Below, piece after piece: positions 46,036 to 60,070 of a stretch of 64,000 nucleotides of DNA. The notes under the pieces are model-generated. The model worked only from the letters and a program-made list of their open reading frames with translations. It was not told where the DNA came from and searched no databases. The position numbers and the translations under genes were made by a program. Location: assembly GCF_000226095.1 (NCBI RefSeq), contig NC_016472.1, positions 2,790,001 through 2,854,000 on the forward strand, read 5' to 3'. The stretch's first letter is position 1; the number at the start of each line of letters is the position of its first letter. This DNA comes from Thermothelomyces thermophilus ATCC 42464. Its lineage: Eukaryota > Ascomycota > Sordariomycetes > Sordariales > Chaetomiaceae.

Positions 46036-48968
46036 ATGATGGCTTCAGAAGACGTTGCAGCTCCTCAAACACCCGATCTTCCAGCCGCTGATCCAGATGA
46101 TACTGCGGCTCCTCAAACTCCTGATCTTTCAGCGGCTCATTCAGATGACTCACCTCCGGAAGAAAACACGAACCGACTGGAGGCCAACAATGAAGTGGAG
46201 GAAGAGGAGCCGTGGGACGCCCAGCGTCGTAGAACTCCACTGAAAGTAGATGTGGAATTTCTCGACTTTGAGCATTTCAAAAACCGCTACTCAGACGAGG
46301 AGGGCCTAGCCATCATCGAGGTCCTATGTGGTCACTCGCAGATCGGCCAGGAAGTCTCCAGGGAGATCACACGACGGGCCCGAGGGAGAAAGGATGTCAG
46401 ACTGCCTACGCCCAATCCCAAGCTGGTCCCAGACGGCGAGACATGCTGGATACAACGCGTCCGAATCCAATCTCCTCAGCTCATTCGGTTGTTGTCTCGC
46501 TTGACAGGCCACCATGACAAATGGCCAAGCGACAAACCGCGCACCTTCTTTGCCCCGTTCCGCGCCTTTTGGTACTACTTGCCCCAGCTAAAGCAGTGTC
46601 TCGAGCTTCTCAAGGAGAAGCGGGCTACTACCGATGACGACGCCCCCGGAAAACCCGCTCCCTCTCCCGAGTCGCCCACCGTCCTTACGAACGACAAAGG
46701 CGAGCAGGCAAGCGAACCCCTCGGCAACGACGAGGAAGACAGCAATAGCAACGATGATGATAACGAGTACGACGACAATGGCTCTACAGCTGCCAGCGAT
46801 GCGCTCAGGGAGCCTGAGAATGCTATCGGAGACTTCACTGGCTCAGCCACAGCCCTTGCTCACCTCGAGAAGTTTGTCAAATTCATTGAAAAATACATCG
46901 TACCCCCGTGGCACCGTGCTGCCGGTACTAGCAAGCGCAAGTTCCGGTTCGTCGACCTTTGCACGGTCTTCCAGCCCGGCGAGCTTCTCCATTATGGCAC
47001 CTCGTCCGACTCCACACAGAATTCAGACAACGCCCACGGCTCCAGCCCAAAAATGTACCAGACCGCATGGCGGCTGTACAGCTTGTGCCTCGAGTCGGTC
47101 AGGGACGATAAGCCCGATGACATACAGAAAATCTCGAATCGCACACTCCATGTCCATGCCTACTACTTGGACTATGACGGCGACTCGTACGTCCCTATCC
47201 GACATACCTTTTTAATAAAGGATTATGAGGGCGAGCGGGACATCACAAACTTGGAAGTCTACCCGATACGGTTTCTTAAGGATGCCGAGAACGTGAAAAA
47301 AGCACTTCACAAACAGGGCACTCGGTTCCGCGAGGTGGTCACAAAGAAGCACCTGACCTACGACGGCTGGACACTCAACCACGGACCCACCGGTGCATCC
47401 TCCGACCTCACCGTCGAGCATATTGATGGAGATGTCATCATTGACTTTGTGGAAGGGTACAAGTCGGAACCGCTCGTTGAAATGGGCCCATCTACATGGG
47501 ACCAAGGTTTCGATGAAGGTGACGACAATGACTGGCTCTATGGCGACGACGACGTCTCTATCGTGCATTGGAAGCTCAACGCTAAGAATTCCCGGCTTGA
47601 GATGTGTGGCGAGATCCGAGAGAAGACTCAACGGGCAGAAGTGTAATGAACTTATTATTACCTCGAAACCTGTCATATCGACTGACTCATAGCTAATCTT
47701 GTGGAGCAGGTTTTTTGACCGGCTGAAGAGAGAGGAAATAAACCGCAGAAACGCCCTCCAGACCTACGAAGACGGAAAGCCTATCAAGGACTTGGATGAA
47801 GACGACTTGATGCTACTGCCTCGCCGAGTCGTCGCCTACGCCTTCCGGGAACGTCGGTTTGTCATGCTCAACATCCGGTCGCTCAAGGACCTCCCGCCCT
47901 CCGACAATGTCTTCAGGAACCTCAAGATCGATCCGTCACATAAAAGGATGGTCATTTCCCTGGTGAAATCTCATTTGGAGAAGTAAGCGGCCCAGAAACT
48001 TTGCCCTACTGCCAGTCTGAATCAGGATCTCGTCCGCGGTAAAGGTTCCGGCCTAGTTATCCTGCTCCATGGAGTCCCCGGGGTGGGCAAGACCGCCACG
48101 GCTGAAGCCGTCGCCCAGGCCAACAAGAAACCCTTGTTCGTCATCACGTGTGGCGACCTGGGCTTCACTCCAAAGGACGTGGAGGATTCTCTGAAGGACA
48201 TCTTCCGCCTCGCTCACCTTTGGGACTGTATTCTGCTGCTTGATGAGGCAGATGTCTTTCTCTCCCGTCGCGAGTTGGGAGATCTCAAACGTAATGCCCT
48301 CGTATCAGGTACGGAACCGTGCAGCTCCGCATAACCCCCGGATTGAACTCCCCATGCTAATGTTACGTTGTCAATTCCTAGTGTTTCTTCGTGTGCTGGA
48401 ATACTACAGCGGTATCTTGTTTCTCACGACCAACCGGGTCGGAACCTTGGACGAGGCGTTCAAATCTCGCATCTACGTCAGCTTGTACTACCCTCGGCTG
48501 GACATGCAACAAACACTTGACATCTTCGACGTCAATATCCGGATGCTAGAGGAAATCGTCAAGGAGAAGCAGAAGCTACATGCCGAGCTCGACGCTGATG
48601 CCCCTAAGCCCCGCCTACTATTTATCGACCGTCAGAGTATCCTGGGTTGGGCGGAACGTCATTTCTACAAGCATGAGGGGAGTCCGGAACAGAGATGGAA
48701 CGGCAGGCAGATTCGAAATGCCTTTCAAATTGCCTATTCCCTCGCCGAGTTCGACATACAGAACGCGATCCAAGGCAACCAGGACGAGATAGACGAAGGG
48801 GTTACCCCGTCCCCGCGGAAGGACGACGGACGGCTAGACCATCGACAGTTCGACATGGTCGCTCAGGCCATTAAGAGTTTCGAGGACTATCTCAACCACG
48901 CCACCAGCAGAACCAACGCAGATCGGGCACACGTTAGCCATATCTGGGACGACATATACGATCCCTGA
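46036..48968 (+). pseudogene. AAA+ ATPase (DUF7025 family), interrupted near its 3' end
   Basis: Coding blocks 46036-47642, 47710-48308 and 48382-48968 join in phase. The N-terminus has a duplicated AAPQTPDL motif. A DUF7025-like region covers about residues 290-510. Walker A is GVPGVGKT (657-664) and Walker B LLLLDEAD (about 711-718); FLTTNRVGTLDEAFKSRI is the sensor region, and a helical lid follows. An in-frame TAA at 47984-47986 lies before Walker A; an alternative intron (GTGAAA...ATCAG, 63 bases, phase 0) could remove it. The frame ends at a TGA (48966-48968) that lies inside the target-site duplication of the LTR element starting at 48970. The same frame resumes at 63399. Such ATPases are often near NLR-like genes in fungi; the function is unknown. 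Confidence 0.75.
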
Positions 48969-48969
48969 C
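48965..48969. repeat. Left target-site duplication of the outer LTR element
   Basis: CTGAC precedes the left LTR and CCGAC follows the right LTR at 63399-63403. Five bases is usual for copia-type elements. The one difference is a transition. Confidence 0.75.
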
Positions 48970-49178
48970 TGTCGGAAGCTATAGAGCTTCTAAACATATT
49001 AGCCACGCGTTCGCCATAGCTATATGAGGCTGTTTAACGCATTGGCTAGTTCCTTTTGTCTATAAATATTAGTCGTTTTGTCTCCTTTGTAGATAGTTTA
49101 ACAAGGTACTATCTCCTTCGTACAGCTACCTACTATAAACTGCTTTTAACGCTCCCGAAGCTCCTATTACGTTCGGCA
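48970..49178 (+). repeat. Left (5') LTR of the copia-type element, 209 bp
   Basis: It starts TGTCGG and ends GGCA, and aligns over its full length without gaps to 63190-63398. Confidence 0.92.
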
Positions 49179-52100
49179 GTTATAAGCCCGGCACCTTGAC
49201 TACTCCTCTACTGACGTATATTTAATATCAGTGGTAGCTTCTTTCTTTGGTTATAAACTCTCTTACCCTGCTTCTATATATATTCGATAATGTATCTGTC
49301 TACTATGTCCGAGATCCTAGTTAAGACTTCTATATACCTTATAGGGCCTAGTTCCTAGAACTTATAGTATATTAAATTATAGTTATAGGCTAAATTTGCT
49401 AGTATATAGGGATTTATTAACCTTAATAGTAATTATAAGCTAGATCTAGAAGTTCTATAGTGCCTAACCTATAAGTAAGCTAGAGATAACCTTATCCTAG
49501 CTTTTTAGGAGTAACTCTAAGAGGGATTGTTACCTTTAATATCTATAGACTTAATACCTTCTAATGTAGCTATTATAGCCGAATTTGTATAACTATAAGA
49601 ATTCTTTTATAAAGATATTATATATACTATAGATATTAGTAAGTAGATAGGATAGCTATAATGCTAGTTAGTGTATATTATAGATTTTGAACTCTATAAA
49701 GTTATAAAAGTATATAGGAAGAAGGATATTAACCTTATTAGGGGGATTATCTAAATACTTTACTTTATACTTATATTATCTATTATAACGTTTTATACGA
49801 TAGTTACCATATAATATATAACTAATCTTACCATAGCTAAGCATTTAAGAGTTAATCTATAGTATTAGATTTATAACTTTAATATTACCTTCTAATAAGC
49901 TATCTAATATAATATCTTAGAAGTATAAGGTATATAAGGACTTTATATCTTTTTTAATACTATTACTATATATATCTTACTAACTTAGGTAGTAAATAAG
50001 AGGATAGAAATTAAGCTTACTAATAGTATAGGATAGCTACTTCTAGAGCTTAGTACCTTTATTATAATAGCTAAGATCTTAATTAATAATGATACGTAAC
50101 CTAGAGTCTCTTAGAAGTATAGAATCTTCTTGACAACTTATATACTAACACTTCCTATAGCTTAGAAGAGTAGTAAGGAGAGAGGTAGAGACTTATATAG
50201 AGACTCTTATAGCGGTTAGTAGCGTAATATAAGATATCTCTATAAGTGTCTAAGATATCTATAGGATCTAGTAGACTATTATACGCTTAAGTAAGCTATC
50301 TATGGTAATAAGTAATGCTTATACCTTTCTAATAAGGAGTATAAGAGGATTTACTAGGAGCTTGATAAGCCGAAGTAGGCTAGACTAAAAAATCAACTTA
50401 TTACTAAGTAAGGGGAGCTATCTTATTCTAGGTAGTTAGGGGTAAGATACCTTAGCTCCCTTAATATATTAATTATCAGCCTTTAACTATTTAATAAGCT
50501 TTTGACTTACTATAGGGCATTTAGTATAGTCGCTCTATAGTATTATCCTCTTTTGGAAAACACTTTACCAGACTTATATAGTATAACTTACTTAGTTAAT
50601 AATAAGAAGTTCCTTTTGCCTAGGACGTTTGTTAAGGTAGAAGATCCTAAGTTTGTCAAAGTAGGTATAACGACCTTTTCTATTAGTAGGAAGAGTACTT
50701 AGGTAATTAAGAACGTTCTAGATAGACTATATAGATCGTATACTAAGAGCCTAATACTTAAAGATATTACTATCGTCAAAGGATTCTATATTAATATTAT
50801 CTTAGAAGCTCTATTACTTAAGGTAGGTACTTAATACTATAGCTTAGACTGCTTATTACGTTTTAGAATACTAAAATATAACGTTATCCTTTGTAAGTTG
50901 GAATATAAGTATAATCCTACCTTCCTTAAATATAAGCTACTTTCCTACTATTCGAGCTTCCTAGACTATATCTTAATTAATAAAGCAGGTATTATAAACG
51001 TTCGTATATCCTTATAGAACGTATTTACTATATATAGTAGAAGGTCCTAGACGTAAGCATTACCTACTATAAGAGAGGATACCAAGGATCTTTAGTACTT
51101 AAGAGCTAGCTACCTTAGATTAGAAGCATTAAAAGCGCTTATTAATGACGCTAGAAACGTCTATATTAAGAGGATAGTATATATTAAGTACAAGAGCTAC
51201 GCTTATACTTATATAAGTAAGGTTATCTCTAGGAAAACACTACCTAAGTAAAAGTCTATATATCTATTCTAGTAAGTAGCCTAGGATCTATTTAACTATC
51301 CTAAAGCGATTAATGGATTGTAATAGCTACTTATAATTATTAATAAGTATAGTAGGAAGCTCTTCCCTTTCTTCCTAACGATGAAGTCGCTAGACTAGAT
51401 TATAGGAGTTATCTAGAACTTTAAGAGCTAGGTAAAACACTAATATAGGCTTACTATCTATAAGATTGAGTGGGATAACGATACTACGACGATCAGTTTA
51501 GTAAGGTATATACTAATATATTACTAGACTTAGGCCATAGAAAGTAATATTAATCTTAAACTCTTACCTTTATATACTTATAAGCCTAATAGACTAATAG
51601 AGCAAGTAAGATAAGAACTAATCTTACATTTAATTAAGATGCTTAATAGCGCGAATCTACCTATAAAGCTTTAATTAGAAAGCGTATAAACGGTAGCGTA
51701 CTTATATATAATAAGTCTAAGCTATACTTACTTATTTAGAACTCCTAATAAAGTACTCTATAGCTAGTTTAAATAGTACTTTTACTAGTATAAACCTAGC
51801 TTGATAATTATATTAACTAGTAACTTATATCTAGACTAGAATAGCATCTTTATATATAGATACTAGGTATATATCCTCTATAAGGATAGGAAAGCTAAGT
51901 AGTATATAAAGGACTTTAAGGTACTACTATATAAGCTAATAGGGTATCTTATAAGATATTATATATCTAATATCTATTACGTTTGGATACCTAAGCTCGA
52001 TAGGATTATTATAACTTATAACGTTCGCTTTAATAAGAAGACTTTCCACTATCTAGGTAAAGAGTAGCTAATAGAATTATTACTAATAGTAGTAAGCTAG

Positions 52101-52621
52101 GAAGTTAATTAATTCGATCTTAATAAAGATTCCTAGAATATTAAGTTTCTCTAGGAAGCATTATAATAGACCTAATAACTAATAGAAGACTCTATTATAG
52201 TGGCTTAGCTACCTCTATTATAAGAGAGTCTAGTGATAGATTAACCTCTCTAATAGGGTTAGGACTTAGGGGTAAGGGAGCTCTCTAATATATAGCCTAT
52301 AAGCAAGTAATTAGTTCTAGAGACTCTTATAGCAGAGATATAAGTAATAGATAAACTTACCGAATAGATAGAGAGCTTTAGAGGACTTTTAACCCTTAAA
52401 TATATACCTAAGCCCTTAGTAACTTGCCCTATACTAGCTAGTAAAGGGGATGTTTACTAGGAAGTAGGAAGGTTTAAATCAAGGCCTTCCTAGTCGCTAG
52501 CTAGCTAACCAGACGTTAGGGAGAGCAGGGGAGCCGTCGAATCTAATAGAGAAATGCCTTCCGTAAGAGAATCTAATATATGTAATAAGTAGATAGAAGA
52601 GCTAGGAGCTAAGGACGGTAC

Positions 52622-52626
52622 TACTA
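52622..52626. repeat. Target-site duplication of the inner element (left copy)
   Basis: TACTA before the left inner LTR is repeated exactly at 60071-60075 after the right inner LTR. Confidence 0.85.
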
Positions 52627-53048
52627 TGTGACGAACCCAACTCAGACTTCTTCTGAAAGGGCTCAGACGGAGGTAGGTTGAGCGGGACAAGCGGGCAGGT
52701 CGTCTAAGGGATTCGGTAAAGCCAAAGGGTTCACAACAACACTTAGAGTTGTCTCTCACAATAATCAACAATGCTTGGTATAAGTACTGTGATTATGATT
52801 ATTACCACTAGTAAACTCCCAGAGTCCACGAATGACTATATACATATATTTATAATCCTAGGATCACTAGCGGTCGTAGTGATCCTCTATACTAGCTTAC
52901 CTGGCTCACGTCGTGAGCTAGTGATCCTCTGCTAGGATCATTTCTTGCCAAGTGTGATCCTATCCTGATTAGTCTATCATTCCTTCGGTCTGATTGGCCC
53001 GTTTGTGTTAGTGGCTTAGGCGGCATCTGTATATATATTTCCGTGACA
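52627..53048 (-). repeat. Left LTR (3' in element sense) of the chromovirus, 422 bp
   Basis: It starts TGTGACGAAC and ends TTTCCGTGACA, and aligns over its full length with 59649-60070. It is less AT-shifted than the other copy. Confidence 0.92.
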
Positions 53049-56000
53049 TGATACCTTCCCTCCGAGGCTTTTGACCTAAAAGCCCTCTTTAGGCCGTCTT
53101 AAATAATGCTAATATCCTTTTCTACATATACCTCGTAATTTTTTTTTTTTCTTTTTCTATACTGCTAGTGGCTAACAAGATAGCAGATCATATCTCTAAG
53201 CGCCGATCTTCGAAATCCCAATAGCGCGCCGTGCTTGCTTCTTTTATTGACTCCTCTGGCGTAGACGTTATACCGTGTTCGTAGTGTTTTAAGCAGAACT
53301 TGGCTTATTATATAGCGTTAGGCTCTTCTCGCTATAGCAAGTACGTACATTGGGGTCGTTCTTACGATAGTTCTAACGTAGTGTCTGCTTGTTCGTACCC
53401 TGGTTTATTGCCTTAATGTTCGTAGCTAATTCTTTATAGTAACGAAGATTATATCTAAACAAAAGCGTATAGAGCAAGAAGAGGCTGATACTAAAGAGGC
53501 CCTTTTCGTTCTTCAAACTTAACTTTAGACGGCTGTCGGTCGATTAGCTTATCTTTGTCGCTAGAAACGTTTCTTAAAGGAGCGGGGTTCCGAGCTGTTT
53601 CGTCGAGATATATAGTCTCTAGAGGAAATAGAGGCGGAAGAACGGAGGGTGTAGAATTCCGAGGTACGCGTTATTAGTAATATACGGTCCTAGGGTGCTA
53701 ACGTCTCGTTTAACTAGTCTTCTTTAGGCCTAGACTTGTCAGAGGCCGACTTAGCTATTTTGTCCGAGCTAGTGCCTATAGTCGATCTAGGTTCTGGCGG
53801 TAGAACTGTTCTAGTTTCTTAGGGCAGTTTAAATTCTTGACTAGTTCCTATAAGTTGTCTTCTAGTCCGAAATCAAGCCATTTAACTAGGTACTATAGTT
53901 CCCTATTAATAATACGTGAATCTAGAATTTCTTCGACGTCCTATTCTTCTTCCTTATCTTTTGCTTCGATATACGTAGTAATCTTGGCGTTTTTTAGTGC
54001 TGGTTCGAGAAGTGAAATATAAAAAACATCCGTCTGTAGTCATATAGATGACGGTAACGATAGTCGGTAGTTAGATGTCGAAATTCGTTCTTTGATAACG
54101 AAGGGTCCGACTTTCTTAAAGTCTAGCTTTATGCTTGGTCGTTTAGTTTATAAGTTCTATACAATCAAGTAGACTTTGTCTCCCCTCTCTAGGCAAGGTC
54201 CCTCGAGCCTATGTTTGTTGTAGTAATTCTTTATTCTGGTTCTAACAAACTCGAGTTCCTTTTTAAGCTTTTTATATAGTGTATATATTTGTTTTGCTTT
54301 GACTACTGCTCTTAGCACTATAACCTCTAGTCCTTGCCTAAGGTCTACTTTATATCCGTAGTTTGCGAAGAATGGTGTAACTTTAGTCGTTTCTGTTGGC
54401 GTTATATTATAAGTGAGTTATATTGTTAGCAATAGTATAACCTAGTTATTTTACTAGTAGTTAATATAAGAATGGAGATACTGCTTGACAACTTGGTTTA
54501 GTCGCTCCGTTTGTCCGTCGATCTACGGGTAATATACTATTAACAGTTTACTATTGACGCCTAATCGTTATATTAACACTTGCCAGAACTTTAATATAAA
54601 CTTAATATCTCTGTCGGTGATCCATTCTTGCGGCTAAGCATATACTAATGTAACTTGCTAATAGATCACGTCTGCCAGCTGTTTAGCTATCTAGGACTCC
54701 TTGTAGGGAAAGAAGTATACCTATTTAGTCAGGCAATCTACTATAGTAAGAATACTGTCGTAGATTACTCCTATAGCTATATCCTTAGATTCCGGTAGCT
54801 TTGTAATGAAGTCTATTATAACTAAACTCTATAGTTTGTCAGCTATTAGTAGTAGCTAAAGTAGCCTATACGGCTTATATCGTGCCATCTTGCTTCGATT
54901 GTAAATGTCGTAGTTCCGTACGACTTCCTTAACTTGTGCCGTTAACTGTAGAAAGTCATAGTGTTTCTTGACTTGTGCGACAGTCTTCGTAACTCCTTTA
55001 TATCCTCCGAGTTTCGACTTGTAGAGTTCTCGAATCATCCGTAGCTGTTGATCTTTATCGTAGATATATGCTTTGCCTTGGTACTAGAGTTTTCTATCTT
55101 TTTCTTCCACTCCGTCAGGTACTACTAGTCCGGGTGCTGCTTGATATTATGCCTCGTTAATCCTTTCTTCTTGAAAGATTGTATAACATTCTAGGAACGA
55201 GTCGAGTAGATTATCTTCTATAGGTATCTGCATTTCATGATGTAACGTTCTGTCTGTTTGTTCCTTGAACAACGGTAGTATTGTTTCCGTTCGTCCTTCT
55301 ATATAATCCGTTTATCGGCTTAAAGCGTCTGCTCGTACGTTCTCTTTGCCTTTCTTGTAGCAGATCTTAAAGTTAAATTCCGTGAGGAATTCTGCCTATC
55401 GTATTTGTTATCTATTAAGTTCCTTCGTCGTTATAAAGTATCGTAGGTTCTTATAATCTATATATACTTGTACTGGTTTAATTGTACCACTAAGGTATAG
55501 TTGCTATTCCTTGAAAGCTTTGACAATCGCAAGTAGTTCCTTGTTATAGATTAGATAATTAAGACGTAGTCTATCGAGCTTCTTTGAAAAGAAGGCTATA
55601 GGATGTAGCTTTCTTTGTCCGTCTTGTTATCCTAATTATCTTCCGATGGCGTAGTCTAAAGCGTCCGTTTCTACCTTGAATAGCTTCTTAGGGTCTAGTA
55701 GTACTAGTACTAGATCTTTAGTAATGGCGTTATAGATCTATATAAATGCTTACTTATATCGCTCTTCCTATTGGAATTTAGCGTTCTTCTTGGTGAGTTC
55801 GTGTAAAGGTTATATGATCGCTCTAAAGTTCCTAATGAACATCCGGTAGAAGTTTGCAAATCCGATGAAACTTTGTACTTCTATGACTAACGTCGGTCGT
55901 GACTAATTCTTGATGGCTTTAATCTTTAAAGGTTCTATCTGAATTTGTCCTAGGGATATCTCATATCCTAAAAAGACTGTCTTCCTAACATGGAATTCGC

Positions 56001-59000
56001 TTTTTTCCCTATTGACTGACAGCTTATATACATATAGCGCGTCTAGCATTACTTTTATATACTTCCGGTGTTCGTCTATCGTCTTAGAGAAGATGAGTAT
56101 GTCGTCAAGATAACATACCGTAAATTTGTTAAGAAAGGGTCGGATAGCTTGATCAATTAGGGCTTGGAACGTTGCCGGCGCGTTTGTAAGTCCGAATGGC
56201 ATGACAAGGTACTTGTAGTGGCCATAGGGTGTCCTAAAGGCCGTTTTCCACTTGTCGCCTTCTTTGATCTATATATAGTTATAGGCCGATAGTAAGTCAA
56301 GACGCGTAAAATATTAGGCTCCTGCTAACTAATCTCGGAGCCGTAAGATTAACGGTAACAGGTATCGGTTTTTTATAGTCTGTTTATTAAGTTACTAATA
56401 GTTAATATATAACCGTAGCTTTCTGTCTTTCTTAGGCACAAATAGGATTAGGTAGCCTACTAGCAATGTCAACGGGCGGATATATCCTCTTCAAAGGTTC
56501 TCCTCTAAATATCGTTTAAGTTCTTTGTTCTATATCTAGCTTGTATAGTAGATCTTAAAGAACTTTAGTCATGCTCCTTCCTTAAGCTTGATCTTATAAT
56601 CCTATAGGCCGTGTTCTAGTAGTCCTTCTAGATGTTTCGGTTTGAATGCTAGGTATCCCTTATATTCCTTTGGTACTTCCCTAGTCTTATCTCGTCTCTT
56701 GGTTTTCTAATAGTATACGAACTTGGTTCCGTCTATGGCGATGCTAGCGATTTCTCCTATCTTAACCTACTACTCTAATTGCAGTGCTCTATATTTATTA
56801 ACGAAGAGAACAGCTATCGGCGGTTTAGCTCGTTCCTCCTGTTACGATATTAATGTCGTTATATTGCTTCTTCTAGAGTCTATAGTAGTCTGCCTGCTAC
56901 TGTCTATCTCTTACGGTAGATCTATAGGATATGCCTTCCCTTAAGTATCATCTGCTTGCGATCCTTGTATACTCCCTATCTCGCTAGTCGAATGTAACTC
57001 CGTTTGGGGTTATAAGTAGCTATTATTCTTCTAGCTAATGTTTAGGTCGTAATCTTTATACTATAGTAACCCTAATATTATATCTTTGTCATTACCTATG
57101 TCTATAATGCTAAATATAACTACTATAGTCTTCCCTACTATAGTAATATCGATTGGTTCGGTCTCCCTATATACCTATTATGTCGGAAATGGCCCTTTGA
57201 CTATGCCATGCTTCCGCTTTATTCTCTAGGGTATCTATAGCTAATTTACAAGCGTCAGCGAAATTAGGTTTATCTCTACTCTACTATCTACTAGTACGAG
57301 CATTTCGTGCTATTTCTATTATGCTGTTGTCTATAGTCGCTTATCTTACTACCGTTACCTAAAGATTATAGCGATTTCCTATATTTCTGCTAGGAGGTCT
57401 CGGTATAATGGTTTCTTACGCTAGTTCCTCCTATACTATACTACCACTTGCCACTACGTAGGCGTTAATGGTTTCTAGGCCTCTCAAAGGGCCCTAACCC
57501 GTTTCCTAGGTTAGTACTAACCTCTTTAGTTATTCGGCTAATAGTAGCTTTATCAATCGTGCTCATTTCTATAAGCCATTGAGTGCTTATAGCTTCCTAC
57601 CATTAGGTCCGTTCCGCCTTCCGTCGTACGTGCTATAGCTTCGTCTGAAGCTCCCGAATTCGCAATTTCTTTTCATCCGCGTGATAGAGGCAATCGTTGC
57701 TCTAGTACGAGTCCTATATGTCTCGTCCCGTTCCGTAATGCCTAGGCTAGGCTCGTCTTAGAACTATCGTAATGCTTTCTAGATCGCGGGCTTTGATCTT
57801 CTAGAGCAATTCGGCCGCTCTGTTTCCTGTATTGTAGACCTATTCTATAGGGCGTAAGCTTCTGTCCTCATTTCCTTGTCGAGTCGGCTAGTAATTGTTT
57901 TCGAATTTGTCGTAGAAGTAGTATCGGCATTTGTATGCTATACACTAGAACTAGGGCACTTGCGTATGTGCCTCGTATTAAGGGTATAGTCATGTAACGT
58001 TACCTAGGAGGTATTAGAATTCTTTCCTAAATCCTTCCTATTATATGTAGGCTATAGGTACTCTAATGTTAAGATAGGGGTGTTTCTTCTAGTAACTTTC
58101 CCACGTATGCTCGTCTTTTCCGCGGTTTACGCGTATAAACTGGTATTCTAGGTTCCGTACGTCATTGCTAAGTTGCTAGCCGTCAAGATACTCGGCGTAG
58201 CTATTAGGTCTATTATATGTCGTAGGCTATTCTCCTTTAATAGTTTCTATAATACGTCGGAGTTCCCTTATTTCGTCTTTTATCTTATCGCTCTACTAGG
58301 CAAGTCGAATTAAGCATCTATCCCGTTCGCGTAGTTTCGTATTAAGCCGAAAAACTTCATTATAATACCATTTGATTCGTTCCTAGAGGAATAGAACATT
58401 AGGTCTAGGTTCTCCTACTATATCCTATTCGGCAAGACCTGTCTCTAGGTCTACAGTGACTAGTTCGGAGTACAGTGCTTATTCGTCTTTACCGTTACCA
58501 TCGTGTCCAAGACTATCCATGTCACTGTCCCTATCTTCGTAGCTTGTAGCTACTACTTCGATGACATCCTTAGTAGTTTCGTCAATAGCTATAATTTCCT
58601 TTCTAGGGGCTAGTTTCTATTCTTTCTTTAGGCTCCGGTATTCTCGCTTATAGTGCCCTTTCTTTCCGCAGTTATAGTAGGTAACATTAGACTTGTCTTT
58701 AGTCGTCTTCTTCTAGTCCTGCTTCTACGTTACATCTATATCTATAGCTCCAAGGTACGTCCTATATAAGGTACTAACATACGCTTGCTTTTTCTTGTCG
58801 TTAGCCTTAACTATAGTTCCGTTCATTCGACCTCGTTTCTGCTACTCTTATATATAGAGTCGATCATTAATCCTAATGGCCTACGTGATGTATTTGTCTA
58901 GGGTCTTAGGCTAATCATACTTATATAGCTTGTCCTTAACCTTTTCCTTTAAGCTATTATAGAACAATTATATTAACGCCTCGTCGTTAAGCTAAGACTT

Positions 59001-59648
59001 AAGCATGTCCTATCTAAATTATATGGCATAGGAGGCTATTAACTTAGTCTGTCGGAGATTAGCAAGTCTTTCTTACGTATAAATCTTCTTGTCATTATCG
59101 CTAAAAACTTTCCAAAGCTCTTCTTTAAAACGGTTATAAGATCGGAAGACTACCTATATAAACGCGTCTCGGTCGTCTTCGTCTTCCTTAGTAAGATAGT
59201 CGTTCCATATAGGCTTAAACTATCTAAGTGCCTTACCCTCTAGTCTTATAGCTATATAGAAGACTTTAGCTTTATTATCCGGAAACTTGTCATCATTAAG
59301 CCAGAAGTAGGATCAGAGGTTTGTTAGGAATCCTATAAGATCTTCCTTAGTTCCTTTGTATTTGCCAGGTAGTTCGATCTTGATACGCTTCGCTTTAGCG
59401 CCCTTAAGTGCCTCGATTTTAGCGTAGGCCTCGTTAACCAACTTCTACGAGTACTTTTCGCGGTTCTCGAGTTCCTTGATTCGAGCTTAAGCAGCCTTGT
59501 CTCTCTGGTCTAACTCCTAGATCTGCTACTAAAGTTGACCAAGCTAAGCGAGCAGCTGTTCGGCCGTGACATTGGTAGCCATGTCGATGTCGAGGTCGAA
59601 GTTACCTCCGTTCTAAACCATAATAGAACAAAGGGAGTGGTAATAACG

Positions 59649-60070
59649 TGTAATGAACCTAACTTAGACTTCTTCTAAAAGGGCTTAGACGGAGGTAGGT
59701 TGAGCGGGATAAGCGAGCAGGTCGTCTAAGGGATTTGGTAAAGCTAAAGGGTTTATAATAACACTTAGAGTTATCTCTTATAATAATTAGCAATACTTGG
59801 TATAAGTACTGTGATTGTAATTGTTATTACTAGTGAACTCCTAAAGTCTACGAATGACTATATATATATATTTATAATCCTAGGATTACTAGCGGTCGTG
59901 GTGATCTTCCGTACTAGCTTATCTGGCTTACGTCGTGAGCTAGTGATCCTCTGCTAGGATTATTTCTTGCTAAGTGTGATCCTGTCCTGATTGGTCTATT
60001 ATTCCTTTGGTCTGATTGGCCCGTTTGTGTCGGTGGCTCAGGCGGTATCTGCATGCATATTTCCGTGACA
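59649..60070 (-). repeat. Right LTR (5' in element sense) of the chromovirus, 422 bp
   Basis: It has the same ends and length as the left copy. Most differences are C-to-T or G-to-A in this copy, as expected from RIP. Confidence 0.92.

Larger units (their letters stand above)
52627..60070 (-). mobile_element. Ty3/gypsy chromovirus, broken, nested in the copia element
   Basis: Two 422-bp LTRs bound 7.4 kb that lies on the minus strand. Read in that direction it shows gag from about 59583 with a CCHC knuckle near 58670, a protease region about 57050-57350, reverse transcriptase about 55900-56800 (PFGLTNAPATFQ and YLDDILIFS are plain), RNase H about 55250-55700, an integrase with its zinc-binding part near 54900-55040, and a chromodomain-like end about 53830-53970. 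This order is that of chromoviruses. It is a fossil with many breaks. The LTRs differ by roughly a tenth, almost only transitions. It inserted into the copia element between its integrase and reverse transcriptase, so it is the younger of the two. Confidence 0.92.
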
